Source of the DNA: an uncultured Gilliamella sp.
GTDB lineage: Bacteria; Pseudomonadota; Gammaproteobacteria; Enterobacterales; Orbaceae
Direction: 5' to 3'
DNA: 38,528 bases
Assembly (NCBI GenBank): GCA_946481345.1
Contig: CAMLMY010000019.1
Coordinates: 1-38,528, forward strand
Part shown: in pieces, positions 27,974 through 37,113 of the stretch
Numbering within the stretch: the stretch's first letter is position 1
How the letters are laid out: the number at the start of each line of letters is the position of its first letter
Notes under the pieces: model-generated
Database searches by the model: none
Seen by the model: only the letters and a program-made list of their open reading frames with translations
Told to the model about the DNA's origin: nothing
Position numbers and translations under genes: made by a program

Positions 27974-29113
27974 ATGTTTGAGCCTATGGTTGCAGATGAT
28001 GAACCAGCAGCAGTCATTAAAGTTATTGGTGTAGGTGGTGGCGGCGGTAATGCTGTCGAACATATGATTGCTGAACATATCGAAGGTGTAGAGTTTTTTG
28101 CGGCAAATACAGATGCACAAGCATTGCGAAGAATTAAGGTAGGTCAAACTATCCAAATCGGTACCAATGTTACTAAGGGACTTGGTGCTGGAGCTAATCC
28201 AGAAGTGGGTAGAAACTCTGCTGAGGAAGATCGTGAAGTAATTCGTAGTGCTATTGAAGGTGCTGACATGGTGTTTATCGCAGCTGGAATGGGTGGAGGC
28301 ACTGGAACAGGTGCCGCGCCAGTAGTTGCCGAAATAGCTAAAGAGTTAGGTATTTTGACTGTAGCTGTCGTGACTAAACCTTTCGGTTTTGAAGGGAAAA
28401 AGCGCATGGCTTTTGCTGAGCAAGGTATAGCTGAATTAGCAAAACATGTTGATTCGCTTATTACTATACCAAATGATAAATTATTAAAAGTGTTAGGTCG
28501 TGGTGTTAAACTACTTGATGCTTTTGCCGCGGCTAATGGTGTGTTAAAAGGTGCGGTACAAGGTATTGCTGAACTGATTACTAAACCAGGTCATATCAAC
28601 GTAGACTTTGCTGACGTTAGGACTGTTATGTCTGAAATGGGATATGCCATGATGGGTTCAGGCTGTGCTAGTGGTGATAATCGCGCTGAGGAAGCAGCTG
28701 AAATGGCAATTTCTAGTCCATTACTAGAAGATATTGATTTATCTGGAGCCCGTGGTGTTCTTGTCAATGTAACAGCAGGTTTAGATCTTGGATTAGAAGA
28801 ATTTGAAACAGTGGGTAGTACAGTTAGAGCTTTTGCTTCTGACAATGCGACTGTTGTAGTGGGTACAACTTTTGATCCAGACATGTCCGATGAAATTCGT
28901 GTTACAGTTGTAGCAACAGGTATTGGTATGGACAAACGTCCAGAAGTAAAAATAGCTAAACCAATGACCCAAAATCCATTATTTGGTCAAACTAGTAACT
29001 TAGGACAACAAGAAGAGAGATTAGCTAAAGTTGTGAATGAACAAGGTATTTCTCCTCTTGAAGAAAATAAAATTTTAGATATTCCTGCTTTTATCCGTAA
29101 GCAGGCAAATTAG
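27974..29113 (+). CDS. ftsZ: cell division protein FtsZ
   Basis: FtsZ is the tubulin-like GTPase that assembles the cytokinetic ring at midcell. The 379 residues (E. coli 383) contain the GTP-binding GGGTGTG (107-113) and the catalytic T7 loop NVDFADV (209-215). The C-terminal linker is short. The conserved tail [12 protein letters not shown] binds FtsA and ZipA in homologues. The start follows TTGGAGATAAGTT. Besides readthrough from ftsA, a near-consensus promoter lies 31 bases upstream. Confidence 0.98.
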   Translation: MFEPMVADDEPAAVIKVIGVGGGGGNAVEHMIAEHIEGVEFFAANTDAQALRRIKVGQTIQIGTNVTKGLGAGANPEVGRNSAEEDREVIRSAIEGADMVFIAAGMGGGTGTGAAPVVAEIAKELGILTVAVVTKPFGFEGKKRMAFAEQGIAELAKHVDSLITIPNDKLLKVLGRGVKLLDAFAAANGVLKGAVQGIAELITKPGHINVDFADVRTVMSEMGYAMMGSGCASGDNRAEEAAEMAISSPLLEDIDLSGARGVLVNVTAGLDLGLEEFETVGSTVRAFASDNATVVVGTTFDPDMSDEIRVTVVATGIGMDKRPEVKIAKPMTQNPLFGQTSNLGQQEERLAKVVNEQGISPLEENKILDIPAFIRKQAN

Positions 29114-29180
29114 TATTGAACTTAGTTGAGTTTTTATTGTCTAATAATGCAGTAAAAACAAATAGAATAGTAGGTGCAAA

Positions 29181-30095
29181 GTGAAACAAAGAACATTAAA
29201 AAAGACAATACAAGCGACAGGTGTAGGTTTGCATACTGGCAAAAAAGTTACTTTGACCTTACGTCCCGCACCTGAAAATACAGGGATTATTTATCGTCGT
29301 ACTGATTTAAATCCGTATGTAGATTTCCCTGTTGATGCTAAATCTGTGCGTGATACTATGCTTTGTACGTGTCTAGTGAATGAAGATAATGTTCGCATTT
29401 CAACTGTTGAGCATATTAATTCAGCACTAGCCGGTCTTGGTATTGATAATCTTATTATTGAAGTTAATGCGCCAGAAATTCCAATTATGGATGGTAGTGC
29501 AAGTCCATTTGTTTATTTATTGCTTGATGCAGGTATTACCGAGCAAAATGCATTAAAAAGATTTTTACGAGTTAAAGAAACCGTTCGAGTTGAAAATGGT
29601 GATAAGTGGGCTGAATTGAGACCGTATAATGGTTTCAAATTAGATTTTACTATCGATTTCCAACATCCGGCTATTGATAGTAGCTCACAGCGTTATCAAT
29701 TAGATTTTTCTTCTGAATCTTTTATTCGCCAGATTAGCCGTGCTAGAACATTTGGTTTTATGCGTGATATTGAAGCGTTACAATCAAAAGGTTTGTGCTT
29801 AGGTGGTAGTTTGGATTGTGCTATTGTTGTTGATGATTACAAAGTACTTAATGAAGATGGTTTACGTTTTGAAGATGAGTTTGTTCGTCATAAAATGCTT
29901 GATACTATCGGTGATTTGTACATGAGCGGTCATAACATGATTGGTGAAGTTGTTTGTTATAAATCAGGCCATGCTTTAAATAACCAATTATTACAAGCGT
30001 TATTGGCAAAACAAGAAGCATGGGAATACGTGACATTTACTGAAGAGCAAAGCGTTCCACTTGCTTTAGGTACGCAACAACTTGTTTTAGCATAA
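29181..30095 (+). CDS. lpxC: UDP-3-O-acyl-GlcNAc deacetylase LpxC
   Basis: LpxC catalyses the committed, zinc-dependent deacetylation step of lipid A synthesis, so the organism makes lipopolysaccharide or lipooligosaccharide. The 304 residues (E. coli 305) retain zinc ligands H78, H237 and D241 and the catalytic H264 (KSGHALNN). The start is GTG at 29181, after TAGGTG at 29171-29176. The C-terminal end [11 protein letters not shown] keeps the LA-type tail that in E. coli LpxC is read by the FtsH protease. It lies 67 bases after ftsZ and closes the cluster. Confidence 0.97.
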   Translation: MKQRTLKKTIQATGVGLHTGKKVTLTLRPAPENTGIIYRRTDLNPYVDFPVDAKSVRDTMLCTCLVNEDNVRISTVEHINSALAGLGIDNLIIEVNAPEIPIMDGSASPFVYLLLDAGITEQNALKRFLRVKETVRVENGDKWAELRPYNGFKLDFTIDFQHPAIDSSSQRYQLDFSSESFIRQISRARTFGFMRDIEALQSKGLCLGGSLDCAIVVDDYKVLNEDGLRFEDEFVRHKMLDTIGDLYMSGHNMIGEVVCYKSGHALNNQLLQALLAKQEAWEYVTFTEEQSVPLALGTQQLVLA

Positions 30096-30126
30096 AACTC
30101 TAAATCAATATAATTTTAATCAATTG

Positions 30127-30159
30127 AACGCTTCCATTTAATGGAGGCGTTTTTATTTT
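30127..30159 (+). terminator. intrinsic terminator of lpxC and the dcw cluster
   Basis: AACGCTTCCAT (30127-30137) and ATGGAGGCGTT (30141-30151) pair over 11 bp with one G-T pair and loop TTA, followed by a T-rich tail (TTTTATTTT). It ends the cluster about 30 bases after the lpxC stop and 20 bases before yfbR. Confidence 0.9.
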
Positions 30160-30178
30160 CTAAAAAAGAGAATTTTAT

Positions 30179-30772
30179 ATGAACGGCAGCCATTTTTTTG
30201 CTCACTTATCACGATTAAAATTAATTAATCGTTGGCCATTAATGCGTAATGTAAGAACTGAAAATGTATCTGAACATAGTTTGCAAGTTGCCTTTATTGC
30301 ACATGCCTTAGCGATTATCAAAAATAAAAAATTTAATGGCAATGTTAATCCTGAACGAATTGCATTATTAGCTATGTATCATGATGTTTCTGAAGTGATA
30401 ACTGGGGATTTACCAACACCAACAAAATATTACAACCCACAAATTACAGTTGAATATAAAAAGATTGAAAAAATAGCACAACATAAACTTATTAATATGC
30501 TTCCTGAAGAGTTACGGGATGATTTTAAATTATTGATCGATGATGACTATTACGATGAAGTAGAAAAAAGTATAGTAAAACAAGCTGATGCCTTATGTGC
30601 GTATTTAAAGACGATTGAGGAACTGAGTGCTGGTAATAACGAATTTAGATTAGCTGAACAGCGTTTAAAAAAGACCTTATCAGAACGTAATAGTCCTGAA
30701 ATGGACTATTTTTTAGAAGTCTTTGTTCCTAGTTTCAAATTATCTTTAGATGAGATCACCATGGATAATTAA
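30179..30772 (+). CDS. yfbR: 5'-deoxynucleotidase YfbR
   Basis: This 197-residue HD-domain phosphohydrolase (E. coli YfbR 199) removes phosphate from deoxyribonucleoside 5'-monophosphates, a step in the dCTP-to-thymidylate route and in pool balancing. The metal ligands are H33 (SEHSLQVA), H68 and D69 (MYHDVSEV) and D137 (KQADALCAY). The GDLPTPTKY substrate loop is also present. It lies between the lpxC terminator and a convergent autotransporter gene. In E. coli this gene lies elsewhere, so the position is lineage-specific. Confidence 0.94.
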   Translation: MNGSHFFAHLSRLKLINRWPLMRNVRTENVSEHSLQVAFIAHALAIIKNKKFNGNVNPERIALLAMYHDVSEVITGDLPTPTKYYNPQITVEYKKIEKIAQHKLINMLPEELRDDFKLLIDDDYYDEVEKSIVKQADALCAYLKTIEELSAGNNEFRLAEQRLKKTLSERNSPEMDYFLEVFVPSFKLSLDEITMDN

Positions 30773-30805
30773 TTATTAATATCTAAAAATTTAATATTGA
30801 GATCT

Positions 30806-30850
30806 ATGATGCTCATAAATAATATATATATGTAGCATCATATTTTTATT
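30806..30850 (+). terminator. intrinsic terminator of yfbR
   Basis: ATGATGCT (30806-30813) and AGCATCAT (30834-30841) pair perfectly around a 20-base AT-rich loop that may pair further. ATTTTTATTTT follows. It lies between yfbR and the convergent autotransporter gene, which ends at 30859. Confidence 0.65.
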
Positions 30851-30858
30851 TTAAATTA

Positions 30859-33306
30859 TTAAAAACCGAATTTAGCAAGTGCGGTAATATAGTTTGAGTT
30901 TTTCTTGCTTTCACCATAATATTGATAGTCAATATTAAAATCAAAAAGATTATAGTGATAGGTTAGTCCAAGACCTAGATTGTATTGATTGTTGGAGCGA
31001 TTGGCGGTATGGGCACTCATTTTTGCTGATCCATTCACTCCATTGATAGTGATATCACTATCAAATTCATTATGACTTAAATTTACTATATATCCTGTTT
31101 TAGCTCTTAATGATATTTGATTATCCATATCTTTGAAAATTGAATAATCAATTGTCATATTCATTGGTATTAAGAATGCCGAATTTGACGCTTTACCATA
31201 TTTAACCAGATCAATTTTATTATATCTAGCATTATGTGAGCTGTTTTCAGTATAGAGGTAATTTAAACTAATACTCGGTATTAAAGTTAACTTTTCTTGG
31301 ACTTGCCAATTATATCCAATAGTACTTCCCACATTCCAAGTATTACTGTGGAATTTTTCATTAATTGAATAATAATTATCATGGGAATCTAGGTGATTTT
31401 TTCCATAAGTATAGCCAACATAAGCAGAAGTAGTAATATTATTAGAAAAACGGTAACCAGAATATAATTGGATTTGATAATTGTTTATATCAGAATCATT
31501 TGAGGATGCTGCTTTATCTTTATATTTACCCGAAGTATAACTAAATGTTGTGCCAACTAAAAAATTATCTATTATTTGTTTATCATATCCCACGATGAAA
31601 CCATTAGAAGTATATTTGTATCCAGAGATACCTTGGTAATTATTTGCACTTTGATGATGATTAATTAAATTTATCCAAAGATTATCATCCATTCCTTTGT
31701 TAGTTTGATCAAATTGTTCAATACGTTTATTTAATGTATTTCGAGTATAATTAAATGAACTCAGTGCGATTTCTGTTAAATGCAACCCATGATTATTATT
31801 ATATAATCCTGCTAAATTCCGATTGAAATATAATGAACTATTTTTATTTTCAATAGCCAAATTTCCTCTTCCTATAGCAGCTAGAATATCCCAATTTAAA
31901 TCACCAGCTAAAGATTTATCAGAACTTACATTGCTATTTGTGGATGTATTGTAAAGTGATTGGTAGGATACTTTTGCTAAATTTTGTGCAAAACCTTTGG
32001 CAATATTTTTAACTTTTGTTCCAACTTGCTCGTAGTAACGAGAAATTTGTCGTTCTGCTGCCAATTTGGCATGTTGTACATTACTAAAATCGGTGACATT
32101 ACTTGCATTAACAAATTTGAGTTCATTTCCAATTTTTTTAAAGTTTAGGTCACCATAAATATTCTGAATTAGCGCTTTAGTTTCGCCATCTTTAATATTA
32201 GAAATATTTAAGGAATTATTTGCAGATAATACGGTGGCATTTATTTCAGAGGAAATGTATTTAAGACTGTTTTTAATAAAATCATCGGTTGCAGAGATTT
32301 TAGCGGAAGATAGAATATTAACATTATCTCCACGAATAGTATTATATTGTTTGGTATCTGATATACCAAAATTAATGGTTCCAGCAATATTCAGATGAGA
32401 GGTATTATTATGTTGATCACTTATATATAGCGAACCTTTAGTTGACTCAATTGTGGCTTTTTTATCAATATTAAGTTGTCCATTAGATGAAAGTTTAACA
32501 AAACCATCCCCTCTACTAGCAGTTAATATACCTTTATCAATAACATCAAAGTTACCACCATGACTTAAATCAACAGTACCTCCGCGCATAATGATCATCT
32601 TTCCGGTTTTACCTATTACAACAGAAGATTTTTGAATATCATTATTAGTTGTTTCTAATACTGTTTTAGCGCCGATAATTTCTATATCGCCACCCGTTAT
32701 ATTAAAACTACGTGTAATTAGTTTTGCTGGCGATGATGATGTTCCCGCTAAATGGTTATCACCACTACGGATATTGGTATCACCATCTACTTTCACTGTT
32801 GTTTTTCCAGTAGTTATAGGGCCTGTTCCCATGACATTACCAGATAAAATCATGAGTCCGCCTCTTTTTTTGTCAGCGCCTAATTCGACATTAATGTCTC
32901 CAGTTACATGCAAATCAATATTATGATCAACAGGATCATATGGAAAATCAGCATGTAACCCTAAATACTCAGTAAAAAACTTTGTATCGAATTTGCCAAT
33001 CCAAGTATCATTATAAATATGAAAATTACCGTTAACTTTCATATTTATATCACCGTTAGCAATCGAAGCAGGTTCTGTTGCGGTTTTACCGGTAAAACCG
33101 AGATGAAATGATCCTTCACTATTAACGGTCAAGTCATCAGATGTCGTAATATTGATAGGTAGATTACTGCTGTTTGTGAGAAAATAGCGTTCATTGATCT
33201 GGTTGAAAGGCAACTTTACATCTGTTGATGCATCATAATTATATGCTTGAGCATAACTTGCGCCAAATACCGTTGTTATTAGAAAAGAAATAAGTTTGAT
33301 TTTCAT
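30859..33306 (-). CDS. type Va autotransporter, outer-membrane beta-barrel with beta-helical passenger
   Basis: This 815-residue secreted or surface protein has a Sec signal peptide (cleavage likely after AQA at 21). The passenger (about 22-410) is rich in Gly, Asn, Thr and short hydrophobic strands, as in beta-helix adhesins. It is followed by a helical linker (about 409-455), an autochaperone-like region, and a C-terminal autotransporter barrel (about 540-815) ending in ALAKFGF with the terminal Phe needed for Bam recognition. I see no cysteine and no serine-protease motif (GDSGS), so adhesion or aggregation is more likely than proteolysis; this is inference. The ribosome binding site is weak. 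The promoter overlaps a Fur-box match. The gene lies 123 bases after the response regulator but appears to be a separate unit. Confidence 0.88.
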   Translation of the reverse strand: MKIKLISFLITTVFGASYAQAYNYDASTDVKLPFNQINERYFLTNSSNLPINITTSDDLTVNSEGSFHLGFTGKTATEPASIANGDINMKVNGNFHIYNDTWIGKFDTKFFTEYLGLHADFPYDPVDHNIDLHVTGDINVELGADKKRGGLMILSGNVMGTGPITTGKTTVKVDGDTNIRSGDNHLAGTSSSPAKLITRSFNITGGDIEIIGAKTVLETTNNDIQKSSVVIGKTGKMIIMRGGTVDLSHGGNFDVIDKGILTASRGDGFVKLSSNGQLNIDKKATIESTKGSLYISDQHNNTSHLNIAGTINFGISDTKQYNTIRGDNVNILSSAKISATDDFIKNSLKYISSEINATVLSANNSLNISNIKDGETKALIQNIYGDLNFKKIGNELKFVNASNVTDFSNVQHAKLAAERQISRYYEQVGTKVKNIAKGFAQNLAKVSYQSLYNTSTNSNVSSDKSLAGDLNWDILAAIGRGNLAIENKNSSLYFNRNLAGLYNNNHGLHLTEIALSSFNYTRNTLNKRIEQFDQTNKGMDDNLWINLINHHQSANNYQGISGYKYTSNGFIVGYDKQIIDNFLVGTTFSYTSGKYKDKAASSNDSDINNYQIQLYSGYRFSNNITTSAYVGYTYGKNHLDSHDNYYSINEKFHSNTWNVGSTIGYNWQVQEKLTLIPSISLNYLYTENSSHNARYNKIDLVKYGKASNSAFLIPMNMTIDYSIFKDMDNQISLRAKTGYIVNLSHNEFDSDITINGVNGSAKMSAHTANRSNNQYNLGLGLTYHYNLFDFNIDYQYYGESKKNSNYITALAKFGF

Positions 33307-33339
33307 TGTTTTATTTAAAAATTATTATAAGGAAATAAA

Positions 33340-33367
33340 ATAATAAACTATTGAGAATGATAATCAA
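33340..33367 (-). promoter_or_regulatory. sigma-70 promoter of the autotransporter gene
   Basis: On the minus strand TTGATT (33367-33362) and TATTAT (33345-33340) are separated by 16 bases. The start would lie near 33333, giving a leader of about 27 AT-rich bases. Confidence 0.5.
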
Positions 33368-33371
33368 TGAG
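33353..33371. promoter_or_regulatory. Fur box over the autotransporter promoter
   Basis: GAGAATGATAATCAATGAG matches the 19-bp Fur consensus (GATAATGATAATCATTATC) at 14 positions, with 13 of the first 14 correct. It overlaps the -35 element and spacer of the predicted autotransporter promoter, where iron-loaded Fur would block RNA polymerase. The gene should then be induced by iron limitation. Confidence 0.6.
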
Positions 33372-33429
33372 TTTCAAGTTGTACGTTTATTGGTTCAGCT
33401 TAATATCTACTTATTTGATAACAAAAAAC

Positions 33430-34101
33430 TTACTTTTGATAGATATAACGTTTTACAGGTCGGCCAATTGATAAATAAGTTAAATAACTTTCAAGTTCGC
33501 CTAGTTCTTCCAAATAATCAAGATATTTTTTTAATGATATTCTTGATAAACTAATTAATTCAACAATATCACTCATTGAGAATTCATTATTATAGCTAAT
33601 GATTACCTCTCTAACCTTTTTTAATGTTTGGCTATCGATACCTTTAGGTAGATTTTTATAATGAATAGTTGGTTTTGCAAAAATACGATCGTCTAGCTGA
33701 TGTTGATTAAGTATTTTTGATGATGATAATAAACGAATTCGTTCTTGGTATGAAATGAGTGCTGTTCTTAATCGTTCAAAAGTAAAAGGTTTAACAATGT
33801 AATCAATCACACCTAACCGTAATGCTGTTTGGATATCGCCAGTATTACATGCAGCTGTAACCATAATTATATCGATTTGTGGATAACTAATACGTATATG
33901 TTGTAAAAGTTCAAGACCATTTAATTTTGGCATAAAGACATCAAGTAAAATAAGATCAATATGGTTATCATGGATAAAATGTAATGCTTGTTCTCCATTA
34001 TTGACATTGGCAATTAAATTGAAACCTGAGATCATTTGTAAATATTTTTTGTTTAATTCAGCAACCATAGGATCATCTTCAACTATTAAAACTTCTATCA
34101 T
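33430..34101 (-). CDS. CitB/DcuR-family response regulator, malate/citrate type (MaeR-like)
   Basis: This 223-residue response regulator is the partner of the kinase encoded just upstream. The receiver domain (1-120) has the acidic pocket E8-D9-D10, phosphoacceptor D54 (LLDVFMP), the T/A switch region (VTAAC) and the conserved Lys in YIVKPF. The C-terminal part (about 160-223) is the helix-turn-helix seen in CitB, DpiA and DcuR regulators (SLSRISLKKYLDYLEELG). It overlaps the kinase gene by 23 bases, so the pair is co-translated. Target genes are probably the malic enzyme and 2-hydroxycarboxylate transporter genes upstream; this is inference from context. Confidence 0.92.
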   Translation of the reverse strand: MIEVLIVEDDPMVAELNKKYLQMISGFNLIANVNNGEQALHFIHDNHIDLILLDVFMPKLNGLELLQHIRISYPQIDIIMVTAACNTGDIQTALRLGVIDYIVKPFTFERLRTALISYQERIRLLSSSKILNQHQLDDRIFAKPTIHYKNLPKGIDSQTLKKVREVIISYNNEFSMSDIVELISLSRISLKKYLDYLEELGELESYLTYLSIGRPVKRYIYQK

Positions 34102-35722
34102 GAATTTCTTTCTCCCTGTAGATCTCTTTTAGAGGCAATAATACTTTAAAACAAGCGCCTTTTTTATTATCTACATCACATAATTGAATATGACCATTTA
34201 ACTCATCGATGCTTGCTAAAACTAAATAAAGTCCAATACCTCGATTATCTCCTTTAGTTGAATATCCTTTTTGAAAAATGTATTGTGTATCTTCTTCTGA
34301 AATACCATTTCCATTATCAATAATCTCTATTTGAAAGGTATTATTGGATATAACTAAATTTACATTTATCTGTTTCTCATCCAAAAATTGCACAGCATCT
34401 AAACCATTATCAATAAGATTACCAAGGATGGTTATTAAACTATGAGTCACGGAGGTATTGGGAATAAGTTTTAATTCACCATCAACATTTAAAGAAAGAC
34501 AAACACCTAATTCTCTCGCTCTGCTAAATTTGCTATTTAAAAAACCAGCAATAATAGGATCTTTTATTGTTTGACTAATCACATTTGATTCGGCTTGTTT
34601 ATTCCCTATTATTTCTTCTAAATAATCAATTAGTTCTTGCTTATTATTGTTGAATGCTAAACCATAAATTACATGCAATTTATTGTTGAACTCATGGGAT
34701 TGAGAACGTAATGCATCAGCATATCGATTCACTCCGGTAAGATTTTCGGCCAATTGTCGAACCTCAGTCATATCCCGAAACGAAGCAATGGCTCCAACTA
34801 AAGATTCTTTTACAAACAAGGGGGTTCTATTGGTAAGAATCACGACACCATTGATATTTTGCTCACAATCATATTGAGCAACACCCGTCATCATGACTTC
34901 ATATAATCGAGTATTGGGAATGATGTCGTCAATCTGTTGTCCAATGATATCCTCTTTACTATTACTAATACGTAATATGCGCCTTGCTTCATTATTTATT
35001 TGGGTAATAAAGCCTTGACGATTAACCACAACAATCCCTTCTTTAACCGTTCTGATGATTGCATTTCTTTCTTCAAAAAGCTGCGCTATTTCTAATGGCT
35101 CAAGTCCATATAGGATTTTTTTTATATTACGGGATAATAATGAGGCTAAAATGATGGCAATGACTAGGGATGCAACTAATGATAACCAAATAGGTTGACT
35201 CGTCCTTGCTGCTAAATGGTCAATTTTTTTTAAGGTTTGACCTACTAGTACTCCGCCAATTTGCTGATGATGCTCATTAAAAATAGGGCTAAATGCACGA
35301 ACAGAATCACCTAATGTTCCTTTAGCGATTGATGTATAAGACTCACCTTTTAATGCTCTTTGCTCATCCCCCCCAACAACGAATCGACCTATTTTATTTT
35401 TATCAGGATGAGAATAACGAACACCTTGCATATTGAAAATGACAACAAAATCAACTTGCGTCAACTTTCGGACTTGCTCAGTATTTGTTTGAATAAAATC
35501 TAGATTTTGTGGGATCGGGTTTTGTATTTTATCAATAAAATCATTTGAAGTTGAAATTATATTAGCTATATTTTCAACTTGTTGGTGCGAATGGGTTAAA
35601 TACTCATCGTTTACAACATGGATAATATAAATATTTTGAGCAATAACTGAAAGTATAAATACTAAACAAATTAAGCTAATGAGTTTAACTTTTAGTGTTA
35701 ATCGATTAAAGAGATACTTCAT
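34079..35722 (-). CDS. CitA/DcuS-family sensor histidine kinase (MaeK-like)
   Basis: This 547-residue membrane kinase senses an external carboxylate. It has TM1 (about 13-35), a periplasmic Cache/PAS sensor (about 36-176) with the ligand-site segments RYSHPDKNKIGRF and RALKGESYTS typical of CitA/DcuS, and TM2 (about 177-197). A cytoplasmic PAS follows (about 220-325), then the phosphoacceptor H343 in SQSHEFNNKLH and a HATPase domain (GNLIDNGLDAV, IDNGNGIS, GIGLYL). Both hydrophobic segments and all catalytic boxes are intact. The 2-hydroxycarboxylate transporter and malic enzyme genes directly upstream suggest malate as ligand. Citrate is possible. No strong ribosome binding site is visible. 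Confidence 0.93.
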   Translation of the reverse strand: MKYLFNRLTLKVKLISLICLVFILSVIAQNIYIIHVVNDEYLTHSHQQVENIANIISTSNDFIDKIQNPIPQNLDFIQTNTEQVRKLTQVDFVVIFNMQGVRYSHPDKNKIGRFVVGGDEQRALKGESYTSIAKGTLGDSVRAFSPIFNEHHQQIGGVLVGQTLKKIDHLAARTSQPIWLSLVASLVIAIILASLLSRNIKKILYGLEPLEIAQLFEERNAIIRTVKEGIVVVNRQGFITQINNEARRILRISNSKEDIIGQQIDDIIPNTRLYEVMMTGVAQYDCEQNINGVVILTNRTPLFVKESLVGAIASFRDMTEVRQLAENLTGVNRYADALRSQSHEFNNKLHVIYGLAFNNNKQELIDYLEEIIGNKQAESNVISQTIKDPIIAGFLNSKFSRARELGVCLSLNVDGELKLIPNTSVTHSLITILGNLIDNGLDAVQFLDEKQINVNLVISNNTFQIEIIDNGNGISEEDTQYIFQKGYSTKGDNRGIGLYLVLASIDELNGHIQLCDVDNKKGACFKVLLPLKEIYREKEIHDRSFNS

Positions 35723-35768
35723 TTTTATTATTCAATTTATTAATACCATCATTGTCCTAATGTATTAA

Positions 35769-35800
35769 ATACCTACTAATAAAAAATTATTAGTAGGTAT
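35769..35800 (-). terminator. perfect 14-bp hairpin between the malic enzyme and kinase genes
   Basis: ATACCTACTAATAA (35769-35782) and TTATTAGTAGGTAT (35787-35800) pair perfectly around a four-base loop. On the minus strand it lies about 35 bases after the malic enzyme stop and is followed by TTTAATAC, a short T run. It could terminate most transcripts or trim and stabilise the 3' end, so that the sensor genes are expressed below the level of the enzyme. Confidence 0.55.
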
Positions 35801-35834
35801 ATTTGAAATAAATTAGATAATTTCAGAATGATCA

Positions 35835-36992
35835 TTAATATTTAGCTGCATTTTTTACACTTTCTGCAACTATTTTTGCCACATTTGGTTCAAAGGCATT
35901 TGGTAAAATACAATCTACTGATAATTTATCATTCGATACAATGCTTGCTAAACCTTTGGCTGCGGCTAATTGCATTTCTAACGTAATGTTTTTGGCTCTT
36001 GCATCTAAAGCCCCTCTAAAAATACCCGGAAATGCTAGAACATTATTGATTTGGTTAGGATAATCACTACGGCCTGTACCAACAATATAAGCTCCAGCCG
36101 CTTTGGCTTCATCTGGAAAGATTTCAGGTGTTGGATTAGCCATAGCAAAAATAATCGATTTTTCTGCCATTGTAGAAACCCATTCAGGTTTTAACACACC
36201 TGGTGCTGAAACACCGATAAATACATCGGCATTTTTTACTGCATCTTGTAAGGTTCCTCGTTGTTTTGAACGATTAGTTCTTTTTGCCATTGCCATATGA
36301 TGAGAAGGTAAAGAACTATCATCTTCAGATAAAATTCCTATTTTATCGACTACTTTCAGATCTGTTACCCCAGCAGCTAATAGCATATCTGCAATAGCAA
36401 TACCCGCTGCGCCCCCACCGTTTATTACCACTTTGGCTGATTCAATTTTTTTATTTGCAACTTTCAGGGCATTATATAATGCAGCCAAAACAACAATTGC
36501 AGTGCCATGTTGGTCATCGTGGAAAACAGGAATATCTAAAATTTCTTGTAAACGTTTTTCAATTTCAAAACAGCGTGGAGCACTGATGTCTTCAAGATTA
36601 ATGCCGCCAAAGGATGGTGCAAGCGCAGCAATATGTTTAACAAGTTCATCTGGGTCTTGAGTATTTAACGATAAAGGAATTGCATCTACATTGGCAAATT
36701 GTTTAAACAATATCGCTTTACCTTCCATAACCGGAATAGCTGCTTCTGGTCCAATATTACCAAGTCCTAATACTGCAGAACCATCGGTAATCACTGCCAC
36801 TAAATTACGTTTACTTGTATATTCATAAACAGATTCAGGATGTTGTGCGATCTCTGTGCAAACCGCTGCCACTCCAGGCGTATAAGCAACACTAAGATCC
36901 GACATTGAATTAACGGGTACTTTTGAGTTGATTTCAAATTTACCATGCATTTGTTTACTAATGGCTAAAGCTTTTTCTTGAACTGTTGTCAT
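35835..36992 (-). CDS. malic enzyme, oxaloacetate-decarboxylating
   Basis: This enzyme decarboxylates malate to pyruvate and CO2 with reduction of NAD(P). It is the short bacterial form of 385 residues, lacking the phosphotransacetylase domain of E. coli MaeB. Visible elements are catalytic Y37 (VAYTPGVA), K92 ([11 protein letters not shown]), metal-site [13 protein letters not shown] and DDQHGTA, the Rossmann NGGGAAGIA and [10 protein letters not shown]. The start is preceded by AAAGGAAT. It follows the transporter gene after 121 bases. Cofactor preference cannot be read with confidence. In Lactobacillus-type malate loci the matching gene is maeE. Confidence 0.93.
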   Translation of the reverse strand: MTTVQEKALAISKQMHGKFEINSKVPVNSMSDLSVAYTPGVAAVCTEIAQHPESVYEYTSKRNLVAVITDGSAVLGLGNIGPEAAIPVMEGKAILFKQFANVDAIPLSLNTQDPDELVKHIAALAPSFGGINLEDISAPRCFEIEKRLQEILDIPVFHDDQHGTAIVVLAALYNALKVANKKIESAKVVINGGGAAGIAIADMLLAAGVTDLKVVDKIGILSEDDSSLPSHHMAMAKRTNRSKQRGTLQDAVKNADVFIGVSAPGVLKPEWVSTMAEKSIIFAMANPTPEIFPDEAKAAGAYIVGTGRSDYPNQINNVLAFPGIFRGALDARAKNITLEMQLAAAKGLASIVSNDKLSVDCILPNAFEPNVAKIVAESVKNAAKY

Positions 36993-37113
36993 GATTATTC
37001 CTTTCTGATTACACTTAAAAACTATTAAATTAATAATTAATATTTTTGTTGTTTATGTTGTATTAATTACTTTTAAAATCATATATCTTCATTACTTTTA
37101 TAAATTTGTGCAA

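Noticed and set aside
27893-28935. Three minus-strand open frames of 87-114 codons opposite ftsZ
   Set aside because: They run antisense to a certain gene, have low-complexity Ser/Ala/Pro/Thr composition typical of reversed coding sequence, and lack ribosome binding sites.
29114-29180. Promoter for lpxC between ftsZ and lpxC
   Set aside because: TTGAAC at 29116 and TAATAA at 29142 are 20 bases apart, too far for a credible sigma-70 promoter, and no better pair is visible.
33351-33554. Forward 67-codon frame between the autotransporter and the response regulator
   Set aside because: It overlaps the 3' end of the response regulator gene in antisense, its start falls in the Fur box/promoter, and it has no family features.
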